Shown here piece by piece: positions 1-5,035 of a stretch of 5,035 bases of DNA; position 1 is the stretch's first letter, and the number at the start of each line of letters is the position of its first letter. Origin of the DNA: Tidjanibacter sp. (GTDB lineage: Bacteria; Bacteroidota; Bacteroidia; Bacteroidales; Rikenellaceae); NCBI GenBank assembly GCA_017547065.1, contig JAFYRC010000028.1, positions 1 to 5,035 of the forward strand, read 5' to 3'. A program made the position numbers and the translations under genes. Under the pieces are notes generated by a model. It was given only the letters and a program-made list of their open reading frames with translations, did not search any database and had not been told where the DNA came from.

Positions 1-42
1 CCCGCCCTCGCACAAACAGGTTTGTCTTGGGCGTTTCGGCAC
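1..42. other. Gene-free left edge with an interrupted inverted repeat
   Basis: This stretch lies beyond the terminator of the two tRNA-Ser genes and shows no convincing coding frame. It contains ACAAAC at 12-17 and its exact inverse complement GTTTGT at 20-25, separated by two bases. An outer pair, GCCC at 4-7 and GGGC at 29-32, could extend the structure across small internal loops. It could be part of a terminator or an operator for a gene outside the window. Neither can be decided from the edge alone. Confidence 0.3.
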
Positions 43-67
43 AAAAAAAGCTTCGATTTTCATCGAA
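43..67 (-). terminator. Intrinsic terminator after the tRNA-Ser pair
   Basis: Read on the minus strand, TTCGAT (67-62) pairs perfectly with ATCGAA (57-52) around a GAAA tetraloop. Two bases (GC) and then seven T residues (49-43) follow. It lies 25 bases downstream of the 3' end of tRNA-Ser(UGA), where the tRNA transcript would be expected to end. The stem is only 6 bp, so termination strength is uncertain, but the stem, GNRA loop and T-run together are a good match to a rho-independent terminator. Confidence 0.62.
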
Positions 68-91
68 TCCCAGCATTTTCTTGCTATTTTG

Positions 92-176
92 CGGAAAGAG
101 AGGGATTCGAACCCCCGGAACGTCGCCGTTCAACGGTTTTCAAGACCGCCGCATTCGACCACTCTGCCATCTTTCC
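92..176 (-). tRNA. tRNA-Ser, anticodon UGA
   Basis: Read on the minus strand, the 85-base gene folds into a class II tRNA. The acceptor stem pairs GGAAAGA (176-170) with TCTTTCC (99-93), and G at 92 is the discriminator base. The anticodon loop is CTTGAAA, giving UGA, which reads serine codons UCA and UCG. A long variable arm, typical of serine tRNAs, precedes a T-arm with the loop TTCGAAT. The 3' CCA is not encoded; the following bases are CAA. It lies 133 bp downstream of tRNA-Ser(GGA) on the same strand. I found no clear promoter between them, so they are probably cotranscribed. Confidence 0.96.
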
Positions 177-309
177 AATCTAAAAAGATGCACGCTTATC
201 ACGTCCATCTTTACATATTAAAACGCACGTTCATCACCTGCGCTTCCTCCTTGTGGCGCTCCGTCAATATTGCCATAACTACTTGGCACTCTTAACTTTG
301 CACTCTTGG

Positions 310-397
310 CGGAGAGAGGGGGATTCGAACCCCCGATACCCTTTTGAGGTATACGCACTTTCCAGGCGCGCTCCTTAAACCACTCGGACATCTCTCC
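310..397 (-). tRNA. tRNA-Ser, anticodon GGA
   Basis: Read on the minus strand, the 88-base gene has the acceptor stem GGAGAGA (397-391) paired with TCTCTCC (317-311) and discriminator G at 310. The anticodon loop CTGGAAA gives GGA, which reads serine codons UCC and UCU. The T-stem is five perfect G-C pairs around TTCGAAT, and the variable arm is long, as expected for a class II serine tRNA. The CCA end is not encoded. The gene begins 79 bp after the ansA stop codon on the same strand. No good promoter or terminator is visible in that gap, so read-through from ansA is possible. Confidence 0.96.
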
Positions 398-476
398 TTG
401 TTTTTGCCGCACAACACAACTTTTGTGCGCAAAATCGGGCGCAAGATAAGAATAATTTTGGTAATTTCAAGAAAAT

Positions 477-1499
477 TTATTTTCCGATTTCGCCACAGAT
501 GGATTTTTTCAGCAGCGAGGCGATGCGTTTGGGGCTCTGTTCGTGGGCCAAAACATACATCATCTTTGCCGTGGCGGCCTCGGTGGTCATATCCCTGCCA
601 CTAATCACGCCAATTTGTTGCAGGGCAACACCCGTTTCGTAGATGTCCATATTTACTTCTCCATCAGAGCATTGAGTTACGTTAATAACCGTCACACCCC
701 TCTGAATTGCCTCGCGCAGGGCCCCGATAAACCACTCCTTCGTGGGGGCATTACCTGCACCGTAGGTTTCCAGCACCACGCCCTTCACGCCACTATTGAG
801 CATTGCGCGGAACACCCTCTCGTTAAGGCCGGGGAAAATCTTGATGATGGCTACATCCTCGCACAACTTTGTGTCAATCTCCAAGTCGGCCTCGCGCTTA
901 GGGCGCAGAATCAGGCTGCGGTTGTACTGGATGTTGACGCCCACCTCGGCCAGAGGGGGATAGTTGTTTGACACAAAGGCGCTCAACTCCTCGGCACTCT
1001 GCTTGGTGGTGCGGTTGGCGCGGAACAGGCGGTTCTGGAAGTAGAGAGCCACCTCGGGTACCTCGGCCCTACCTTTGGGGTCCTTGGCGGCGGCAATCTC
1101 AATGGCTGTGATGAGGTTTTCCCTACCGTCGGTACGCAATACGCCGATGGGGATCTGACTACCCGTAAAGACCACCGGTTTGTTCAAGTTGTTGAGCATG
1201 AAACTCAGGGCGCTCGATGTGTAGGACATTGTGTCGGTGCCGTGGAGCACAACAAAACCATCGAAGCGAGTGTAGTTCTCCTTGATGATCTCGGCGAGGC
1301 GCACCCACAACTCGGGCGAAGCGTTCGACGAGTCGATGGGGTCAAACGGAAGCACATCGATCTCCACGCCCAACCTACGCAACGAGGGAAACTCCTCGTA
1401 GATGTGGCGAAAGTCGAATGGCACAAGTGCACCACTGTGGGGGTCAGTCTGCATGCCGATGGTACCTCCCGTGTAGATGAGTAGTACGGATCTTTTCAT
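477..1499 (-). CDS. ansA: Type I (cytoplasmic) L-asparaginase
   Basis: This 340-residue protein hydrolyses L-asparagine to aspartate and ammonia, and closely resembles E. coli AnsA (about 338 residues). The first catalytic threonine is T10 in YTGGTIGM (9-16). D56-S57 matches the substrate-binding aspartate-serine pair. The second signature, HGTDTM (86-91), carries T88 and D89. K166 in NRTTK (162-166) fits the lysine of the Thr-Asp-Lys triad. The C-terminal half keeps YGAGNAP (246-252) and NVTQC (273-277), as in AnsA. There is no signal peptide, so it should act in the cytoplasm, unlike the periplasmic type II enzyme. The start is the first in-frame ATG, and TGGT falls at the expected distance from it. 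The gene begins 18 bp after tatD and is probably the last protein gene of a dprA-tatD-ansA operon. Annotation is firm at family level; specificity is inferred. Confidence 0.95.
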   Translation of the reverse strand: MKRSVLLIYTGGTIGMQTDPHSGALVPFDFRHIYEEFPSLRRLGVEIDVLPFDPIDSSNASPELWVRLAEIIKENYTRFDGFVVLHGTDTMSYTSSALSFMLNNLNKPVVFTGSQIPIGVLRTDGRENLITAIEIAAAKDPKGRAEVPEVALYFQNRLFRANRTTKQSAEELSAFVSNNYPPLAEVGVNIQYNRSLILRPKREADLEIDTKLCEDVAIIKIFPGLNERVFRAMLNSGVKGVVLETYGAGNAPTKEWFIGALREAIQRGVTVINVTQCSDGEVNMDIYETGVALQQIGVISGRDMTTEAATAKMMYVLAHEQSPKRIASLLKKSICGEIGK

Positions 1500-1517
1500 A
1501 CCTTATTATATTATCTT

Positions 1518-2354
1518 TTATTCGTTCACTTTGTGTAGTCCCAGCACTCGGCGTGCGTTGAGGGTTGTTTGTCGTGCCACCACCTCGGGGTTTACCCCCT
1601 TCAGCTCGGCCACGCGATTACATATATAGGTGGTGTAGGCCGGCTCGTTACGCTTGCCCCTGAAAGGTACGGGCGTGAGGTAAGGCGAGTCGGTTTCGAG
1701 GAGGATATCCTCCAGGTCGATGTGTGGTATACTCTCGGCCAAAACGCTCTTTTTGTAGGTCGACACGCCACCGATACCAACAGCAAACCCACCGAGGGCC
1801 TTGATGCGCTCATAAATTTCGATCCCCTCGCCAAAGGCGTGCAGCACACCCCTCGCTTGGCCCTTGTACTCCTCCAATAGGGAGAGCATTTCGTCCCACG
1901 CATTGCGGGTGTGGACAATGAGCGGCAGGTCAAATTCAATGGATAGCTCCACCTGACGGCGGAAACACTCCGTTTGTTCGGCTTTGAAATCGGTACTCCA
2001 ATAGAAATCGAGGCCCACTTCGCCAACGCCATAGAAGTGCTCCACGGGCCTCTCGGGCGAGCCAATGGGGGCGGTTGACGCTCCGCCATTGCAAGCCCTT
2101 AATAAAGCCTCCACTTCGGCCAATTCCTCGCGCCAACGGGGGTTGTCGTTTACCGATGTTGGGTGCAGGCCAATGAAGGGATAGGAGTTGGGCAGGTTGC
2201 GGCTCAACTCAAACATTCGTCCGTTGCTCTCGCTGTCGATAGCGGGTAGCACGAAGGCCTCAATGCCTGCTTCTGTGGCACGGGCAATCACCTCGTTGCG
2301 GTCGGCATCGAACTCCTCGGCGTAGATGTGGGTGTGTGTATCTATGAGTGTCAT
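1518..2354 (-). CDS. tatD: TatD family metal-dependent deoxyribonuclease
   Basis: This 278-residue amidohydrolase-fold protein resembles TatD/YcfH, Mg-dependent exonucleases and 3'-repair nucleases of the cytoplasm. Visible metal-site motifs, in order, are DTHTH (5-9, with H7 and H9), GLHP (62-65), GEVGLDF (111-117, with E112 as the likely bridging glutamate), H148 in IVHTR, H172 in LHAF, and D222 in ETDSPYL. FRGKRNEP (231-238) is also typical. An open frame extends 21 codons upstream to 2417, but that start would overlap dprA by 49 bp. The ATG at 2354 puts the first metal motif at residue 5, as in relatives, and leaves 14 bp after dprA, so I chose it. An insert of about 20 residues (87-106) before GEVGLD is longer than in E. 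coli TatD. The usual HCF(S/T)G after the third histidine is here HAFGE. The specific substrate is not known. Confidence 0.93.
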   Translation of the reverse strand: MTLIDTHTHIYAEEFDADRNEVIARATEAGIEAFVLPAIDSESNGRMFELSRNLPNSYPFIGLHPTSVNDNPRWREELAEVEALLRACNGGASTAPIGSPERPVEHFYGVGEVGLDFYWSTDFKAEQTECFRRQVELSIEFDLPLIVHTRNAWDEMLSLLEEYKGQARGVLHAFGEGIEIYERIKALGGFAVGIGGVSTYKKSVLAESIPHIDLEDILLETDSPYLTPVPFRGKRNEPAYTTYICNRVAELKGVNPEVVARQTTLNARRVLGLHKVNE

Positions 2355-2368
2355 CTGTTGCGGTGGGA

Positions 2369-3484
2369 TTAAATTTTCTCGCATCTCTTGCCCGGTAGTA
2401 GGCGCACAAGGCCACACAATTCGAGCGATACCATGAGGGCCGAAACTACGCCTGCTGACATCGAGGTGCGCTCCACGAGGAGGTCGTAGTCAATCACTTC
2501 GCCGGGGCGCATAGCCTCCAGCAATCGGCGCTCGTCGTCCGACACATTGACCACCTCAACCGCCTCATCTTTGGGTACATACGAAACCCCTTTAACCCTC
2601 TCGACATCCCAGCCGAGCTCGTGGAGAATATCTCCGCCCGAGCAGACCATTGCGGCCTTGTTGTGCTTGATGAGAAGGTTGGAGCCGTAGGATGTTTTGT
2701 CGTCGGCGCGACCGGGGATGGCCATCACCACACGTCCATAGTCGAAGGCGTTGTCGGCCGTCAGGAGCGAGCCACCTTTGTAGGGCGATTCAACCACCAC
2801 GGTGCCACTCGACAGGCCCGCAATTATGCGGTTGCGCGAGGGGAAAAACTTACCGGTATTCTTGTGTTGCGAGGATATTTCGGTCACAATTGCACCCCCG
2901 TTTCGGAGTATGCGGTCGGCCAATGGCTGATTGGTTGCGGGGGCAATTTCGGGTAGGGCGTTGGCGATGACACCAACGGTGGCGGCACCACAATCGAGTG
3001 CTGCACGGTGGGCGTTACCGTCGTTGCCGAGGGCCAGACCGCTTACAATCGACACCTCGGGCGAGAGTTCTTTAAGCTGCTCGATTATCTTTGTGGCGAT
3101 GCGTTGGCCATAGGCCGACATATGTCGGGTGCCAACAAAGGCAACCGAGGGACGATGCAGGGCTTCGATGTTGCCCATGGTGTAGAGCACGATGGGGGCG
3201 TCGGGACACTCTTTGAGTGTGTGGGGATAGGCGGGGTCGGTGAGGGCAATGGGGGTGATATTGTGCTTTTGGGCATACTGCAACTCCTTCTCCGCACAGC
3301 GCAGGGGTTCTTTTGATCGGATTGCATCCACGATAGCCTTGCTGTTTATGAGCGCTCGGCCAATCAACTCCTCGTCCGAAGCCTTGAATATGGCCTCGGC
3401 AGAGCCGAAGGTGTCGAGGAGGTGGTGTGCCCCCTTGAGCCCCAGCCCCTGAACGAAGGAGAGTGCGATGTCGTAGATGTTCAT
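2369..3484 (-). CDS. dprA: DNA-processing protein DprA (Smf)
   Basis: DprA binds incoming single-stranded DNA and loads RecA during transformation; many bacteria not known to be competent also carry it. This 371-residue protein has an N-terminal helical, HhH-like region (about 10-45), a Rossmann-like DprA core (about 80-290) and a C-terminal winged-helix-like segment (about 312-366). Core motifs include VGTRHMSAYG (117-126), SGLALGND then AH (148-159), FPSRNRIIAGLS (214-225), VVESPYKGGSLLTADNA (229-245) and AIPGR (255-259). Two motifs are altered. The basic residue and isoleucine usual in SGLARGID are L152 and N154. The usual GxGxDxxYP stretch reads ANALPEIAP (174-182), losing Asp and Tyr. 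The gene heads the minus-strand cluster, 14 bp before tatD. TACTTTTA (3519-3512, minus strand) is the closest thing to a -7 box, without a good upstream element. Family assignment is strong; a role in competence is inferred. Confidence 0.92.
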   Translation of the reverse strand: MNIYDIALSFVQGLGLKGAHHLLDTFGSAEAIFKASDEELIGRALINSKAIVDAIRSKEPLRCAEKELQYAQKHNITPIALTDPAYPHTLKECPDAPIVLYTMGNIEALHRPSVAFVGTRHMSAYGQRIATKIIEQLKELSPEVSIVSGLALGNDGNAHRAALDCGAATVGVIANALPEIAPATNQPLADRILRNGGAIVTEISSQHKNTGKFFPSRNRIIAGLSSGTVVVESPYKGGSLLTADNAFDYGRVVMAIPGRADDKTSYGSNLLIKHNKAAMVCSGGDILHELGWDVERVKGVSYVPKDEAVEVVNVSDDERRLLEAMRPGEVIDYDLLVERTSMSAGVVSALMVSLELCGLVRLLPGKRCEKI

Positions 3485-3528
3485 ATTCGATAAAAATCAC
3501 CAATGATTTCGTAAAAGTATGAAAAAAA

Positions 3529-3559
3529 TTTGGAGTTTGGAATAAAATAGTTAATTTTG
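3529..3559 (+). promoter_or_regulatory. Bacteroides-type promoter for tRNA-Cys
   Basis: TTTG at 3529-3532, a 19-base spacer, and TAATTTTG at 3552-3559 match the Bacteroidota primary-sigma consensus (TTTG at -33 and TAnnTTTG at -7) without a mismatch. Transcription should begin a few bases downstream, near 3564-3568, giving a pre-tRNA leader of roughly 55-60 bases before the mature tRNA-Cys. The promoter points away from dprA, whose start codon is only about 45 bp to the left, so the two units are divergent. Confidence 0.85.
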
Positions 3560-3622
3560 CCATCCGAAAGCAGACCACATAAGGCGCGAGAGATGTTTGA
3601 TGTGGCTGATTGACAAATAGTT

Positions 3623-3693
3623 GGTGCGATGGCCGAGGGGCTAGGCACAGGTCTGCAAAACCTACTACAGCGGTTCGATTCCGCTTCGCACCT
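3623..3693 (+). tRNA. tRNA-Cys, anticodon GCA
   Basis: The 71-base gene has the acceptor stem GGTGCGA (3623-3629) paired with TCGCACC (3686-3692) and discriminator T (U in RNA) at 3693, the usual discriminator of cysteine tRNAs. The anticodon loop CTGCAAA gives GCA, which reads UGC and UGU. The T-loop is TTCGATT. The outermost anticodon-stem pair appears to be a C-A mismatch. CCA is not encoded. It is a single-gene unit, with a consensus promoter about 64 bp upstream and an intrinsic terminator starting 5 bases downstream. Confidence 0.96.
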
Positions 3694-3698
3694 CAAAG

Positions 3699-3738
3699 AA
3701 GTGCTCTGCAAGCGATTGCGGGGCACTTTTTCTTTTTT
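3699..3738 (+). terminator. Intrinsic terminator of tRNA-Cys
   Basis: The arm at 3699-3711 pairs along all 13 positions with 3716-3728, including two G-T wobbles, around a GCGA tetraloop (3712-3715). A T-rich tract follows (TTTTT, C, then TTTTTT to 3738). A long stem, GNRA loop and T-run directly after the tRNA make this a textbook rho-independent terminator. It also isolates the tRNA unit from the uxu promoter to the right. Confidence 0.92.
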
Positions 3739-3893
3739 ACGCCTTTTAATCCATCTTTTTTTTGTTGTGTGTGATTTGCACACTGGTGGCTCAGGTAGGC
3801 CTAAAAGGTGGGAGTTGTTGGGTTTTTCCGAACGCAACAGAGTTTGATTTTGGAACAAATAATGGCCTTTGGGGCTGATTGTGTGGTGTTTCT
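3739..3893. other. Gene-free spacer before the uxu promoter
   Basis: Together with the flanking terminator, promoter and leader, this forms the 350-base gap between tRNA-Cys and uxuB. I see no RNA gene and no convincing coding frame. Open frames crossing it run through the tRNA and have no recognisable motifs. A short inverted repeat, GTGTG (3769-3773) and CACAC (3779-3783), is within chance expectation. The stretch may hold upstream regulatory sites for uxuB, but none can be named. Confidence 0.5.
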
Positions 3894-3924
3894 TTTGAAA
3901 ATTCAAAAAATGTATATACATTTG
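3894..3924 (+). promoter_or_regulatory. Bacteroides-type promoter for uxuBA
   Basis: TTTG at 3894-3897, a 19-base spacer and TACATTTG at 3917-3924 fit the Bacteroidota primary-sigma consensus (TTTG, 19-21 bases, TAnnTTTG) exactly, with the same spacing as the tRNA-Cys promoter. Transcription is expected to begin near 3929-3933, giving an untranslated leader of about 110 bases before uxuB. The -7 box is embedded in a perfect palindrome, which suggests regulated initiation. Confidence 0.85.
3908..3923. promoter_or_regulatory. Perfect 16-bp palindrome over the -7 box, candidate operator
   Basis: AAATGTATATACATTT is its own reverse complement over all 16 bases and covers nearly all of the TACATTTG -7 element. 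Symmetry continues partly outward (3905-3906 with 3925-3926). A repressor dimer bound here would block RNA polymerase. GntR-family hexuronate regulators such as E. coli UxuR are known to bind AT-rich palindromes centred on GTATAC-like cores, and the downstream genes are uxuB and uxuA, so such a regulator is a reasonable guess. No regulator gene is present in the window. The site is AT-rich, so part of the symmetry could come from composition. Confidence 0.5.
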
Positions 3925-3930
3925 TTCACG

Positions 3931-3949
3931 TCCACATGGTTTTTGTGGA
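3931..3949 (+). promoter_or_regulatory. 5' leader hairpin 1 of uxuBA mRNA
   Basis: TCCACA (3931-3936) and TGTGGA (3944-3949) pair perfectly around a 7-base loop. This places a hairpin at or within a few bases of the predicted mRNA 5' end. Such 5'-terminal stems can protect mRNA from decay; that role is inferred here, not shown. Confidence 0.4.
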
Positions 3950-3957
3950 TTTGGAGC

Positions 3958-3982
3958 GTCGGTGTGGAAAAACAACACCGAC
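3958..3982 (+). promoter_or_regulatory. 5' leader hairpin 2 of uxuBA mRNA
   Basis: GTCGGTGT (3958-3965) pairs over 8 perfect base pairs with ACACCGAC (3975-3982) around a 9-base, A-rich loop. No T-run follows, so it is not an intrinsic terminator. At DNA level it could instead be a second inverted-repeat protein site downstream of the promoter. It does not resemble a riboswitch class I recognise. Confidence 0.45.
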
Positions 3983-4043
3983 CGTAAGTGTGTGAAAAGA
4001 CAGAAACAATGCAATAATTAACACTAAAACACAACTTTTTGTT

Positions 4044-4862
4044 ATGAAAAACTTATTCAGTGTAGAAGGTAAAGTGGTTGTGATGACAGGTGCCTGTGGT
4101 ATCCTTGGCTCGACCATTGTTAGGCACTTTGCAGAGCAGGGTGCAAAAGTGGTAATGCTCGACTTGGAGCGCACTCGCGAGATTGCCGAGGGCATCATCG
4201 CAGAGATTACCGCCGAGGGTGGCGAGGCTTGCTTCTTCGCAACCAACGTACTCGACAAGGCTGTTCTCGAGGAGAACTATGCTCAGATTATGGAGAAATA
4301 TGGCACCATCGACGTGCTTCTGAATGCTGCCGGTGGCAATATGCCCAAGGCTACCGTTCAGCCCGACCAGACCATCTTCGACCTCGACGTTGACGCTGTG
4401 AAGTTCTGCACCGAGCTCAACCTCTACGGTACTATCCTCCCCACCATGGTCTTCACCAAAGCTATGGTTGAGAAGAAAGAGGGTTCGATCATCAACTTCG
4501 CAAGCGAGAGCGCACTGCGTCCTTTGACCCGCGTTGCTGGTTACGGCGTAGCAAAAGCAGCTGTTGTAAACTGGACCAAATATTTGTGCGCCGAGTTGGC
4601 AACCAAGTTCGGTAGCGGTTTGAGGGTTAACGCCATCGCCCCCGGTTTCTTGCTGACCAACCAGAACCGTGCACTGTTGACCAACCCCGATGGTTCGCTC
4701 ACTCCCCGTTCGCACACCATCTTGGGCCACACTCCCTTCGGCCGTTTCTTGGAGCCCGAGGAGTTGGTAGGTACCTTGCAGTGGCTTGCTTCGGACGCTT
4801 CGAAGGCTGTAACCGGTACCGTTGCTGTTGTTGACGGTGGCTTCGACGCATTCTCCATCTAA
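4044..4862 (+). CDS. uxuB: SDR-family D-mannonate oxidoreductase (fructuronate reductase)
   Basis: This 272-residue classical short-chain dehydrogenase probably reduces D-fructuronate to D-mannonate with NAD(P)H in glucuronate catabolism. The N-terminal Rossmann motif is TGACGILG (15-22). D40 at the end of the second strand suggests an NAD(H) preference. NAAG is at 94-97. Catalytic residues are N126, S154, Y167 and K171 (YGVAK, 167-171). PG at 200-201 and VDGG at 263-266 complete the fold. The start is the first ATG, with the glycine motif at the normal distance; no clear Shine-Dalgarno sequence precedes it. The substrate is inferred from the next gene, uxuA, which begins 40-49 bp downstream. 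Alone, the sequence could also be read as a gluconate 5-dehydrogenase-like SDR. Unlike E. coli UxuB, a roughly 486-residue mannitol-dehydrogenase-family protein, this is the short SDR type, as in Bacillus YjmF. Confidence 0.85.
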   Translation: MKNLFSVEGKVVVMTGACGILGSTIVRHFAEQGAKVVMLDLERTREIAEGIIAEITAEGGEACFFATNVLDKAVLEENYAQIMEKYGTIDVLLNAAGGNMPKATVQPDQTIFDLDVDAVKFCTELNLYGTILPTMVFTKAMVEKKEGSIINFASESALRPLTRVAGYGVAKAAVVNWTKYLCAELATKFGSGLRVNAIAPGFLLTNQNRALLTNPDGSLTPRSHTILGHTPFGRFLEPEELVGTLQWLASDASKAVTGTVAVVDGGFDAFSI

Positions 4863-4902
4863 TGTTGAAACGGAAATTACTAACATAAACCGATAGAAGA
4901 CT

Positions 4903-5035
4903 ATGTATAAAATGAAACAGTCGTGGCGTTGGTATGGTCCCAACGACCCCGTAAGCCTTGCAGATATTTGCCAGGCAGGTGCCACCGATATCGTACACGC
5001 TCTGCACCACGTGCCCAATGGCGAGGTGTGGACCG
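4903..5035 (+). CDS. uxuA: Mannonate dehydratase, N-terminal part (cut by window end)
   Basis: Mannonate dehydratase converts D-mannonate to 2-keto-3-deoxy-D-gluconate and water. Only the first 44 residues or so are present. They include [15 protein letters not shown] and later [12 protein letters not shown], nearly the same as the start of E. coli UxuA. Two in-frame ATGs are possible: 4903 (reading MYKMKQSW) and 4912 (reading MKQSW). The second lines up with the E. coli start, while the first is the longest reading; the sequence does not decide. It follows uxuB by 40 or 49 bp with no terminator between, so the two are almost certainly cotranscribed from the promoter at 3894-3924. The catalytic metal-binding residues lie outside the window. 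Confidence 0.93.
   Translation, partial: MYKMKQSWRWYGPNDPVSLADICQAGATDIVHALHHVPNGEVWT

Noticed and set aside
286..307. Direct repeat GCACTCTT (286-293 and 300-307) between the tRNA-Ser genes
   Set aside because: Only two short copies with no flanking structure. It is too short to suggest an attachment site, recombination or a regulatory array.
27..412. Small open frames across the two tRNA-Ser genes on both strands
   Set aside because: Their coding potential comes from tRNA sequence itself, and none has a plausible start context or homology I recognise.
408..429. Hairpin between ansA and tRNA-Ser(GGA) as an ansA terminator
   Set aside because: The 7-bp stem is perfect, but the bases that follow on the minus strand are A-rich with no T-run, so it does not fit an intrinsic terminator.
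2355..2417. Upstream start giving a 299-residue TatD
   Set aside because: It would overlap dprA by 49 bp and add 21 residues before the conserved N-terminal DTHTH, where family members have only a few. The ATG at 2354 fits better.
3629..3847. A 72-codon plus-strand open frame beginning inside tRNA-Cys
   Set aside because: It begins within the tRNA and passes through its intrinsic terminator, so it would not be translated as a gene.
3481..4014. A 177-codon minus-strand open frame running through the tRNA-Cys gene and both promoters
   Set aside because: It overlaps a certain tRNA, its terminator and two promoters, and has no recognisable domain. Its low-complexity translation is typical of AT-rich intergenic DNA.
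4863..4902. Possible terminator or promoter between uxuB and uxuA
   Set aside because: No hairpin with T-run and no TTTG/TAnnTTTG pair is seen in this short gap. It is best read as a plain operon spacer.
4053..5018. A 321-codon open frame on the minus strand, antisense to uxuB and uxuA
   Set aside because: It lies opposite two confidently identified genes, starts and ends inside them, and its translation shows no known motif. Codon bias of the real gene leaves the opposite frame open.

Overview
The window looks like ordinary chromosomal DNA of a member of the phylum Bacteroidota, probably order Bacteroidales. Three things suggest this. Two promoters match the Bacteroides-type consensus exactly (TTTG, 19 bases, TAnnTTTG). 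The coding genes have no clear Shine-Dalgarno sequences. None of the three tRNA genes encodes its 3' CCA. The genus cannot be fixed from the sequence. I found no mobile element, CRISPR array, phage gene or defence system.

Left part, minus strand (about 1-3484). A probable operon is transcribed right to left: dprA (DNA-processing protein), then tatD (metal-dependent DNase), then ansA (type I cytoplasmic L-asparaginase). The gaps are 14 and 18 bp. Beyond ansA, on the same strand, lie two serine tRNA genes with anticodons GGA and UGA. They end at a hairpin with a T-run that looks like an intrinsic terminator. DprA and TatD both act on DNA in known systems. AnsA links to asparagine catabolism and has no obvious functional tie to them.

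Middle (about 3485-4043). A strong consensus promoter faces right, away from dprA, and drives a cysteine tRNA gene with its own well-formed intrinsic terminator. A gene-free stretch follows, and then a second consensus promoter. Its -7 box lies inside a perfect 16-bp palindrome, a good candidate operator. The predicted mRNA leader after it carries two perfect hairpins.

Right part, plus strand (4044-5035). A short-chain dehydrogenase of the D-mannonate oxidoreductase type (uxuB) is followed by the start of mannonate dehydratase (uxuA), which runs off the window. Together they turn D-fructuronate into D-mannonate and then into 2-keto-3-deoxygluconate, the core of the glucuronate branch of hexuronate breakdown. 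The promoter palindrome is plausibly where a hexuronate-responsive regulator binds. That is the most interesting observation here, but it is an inference from sequence symmetry and position.
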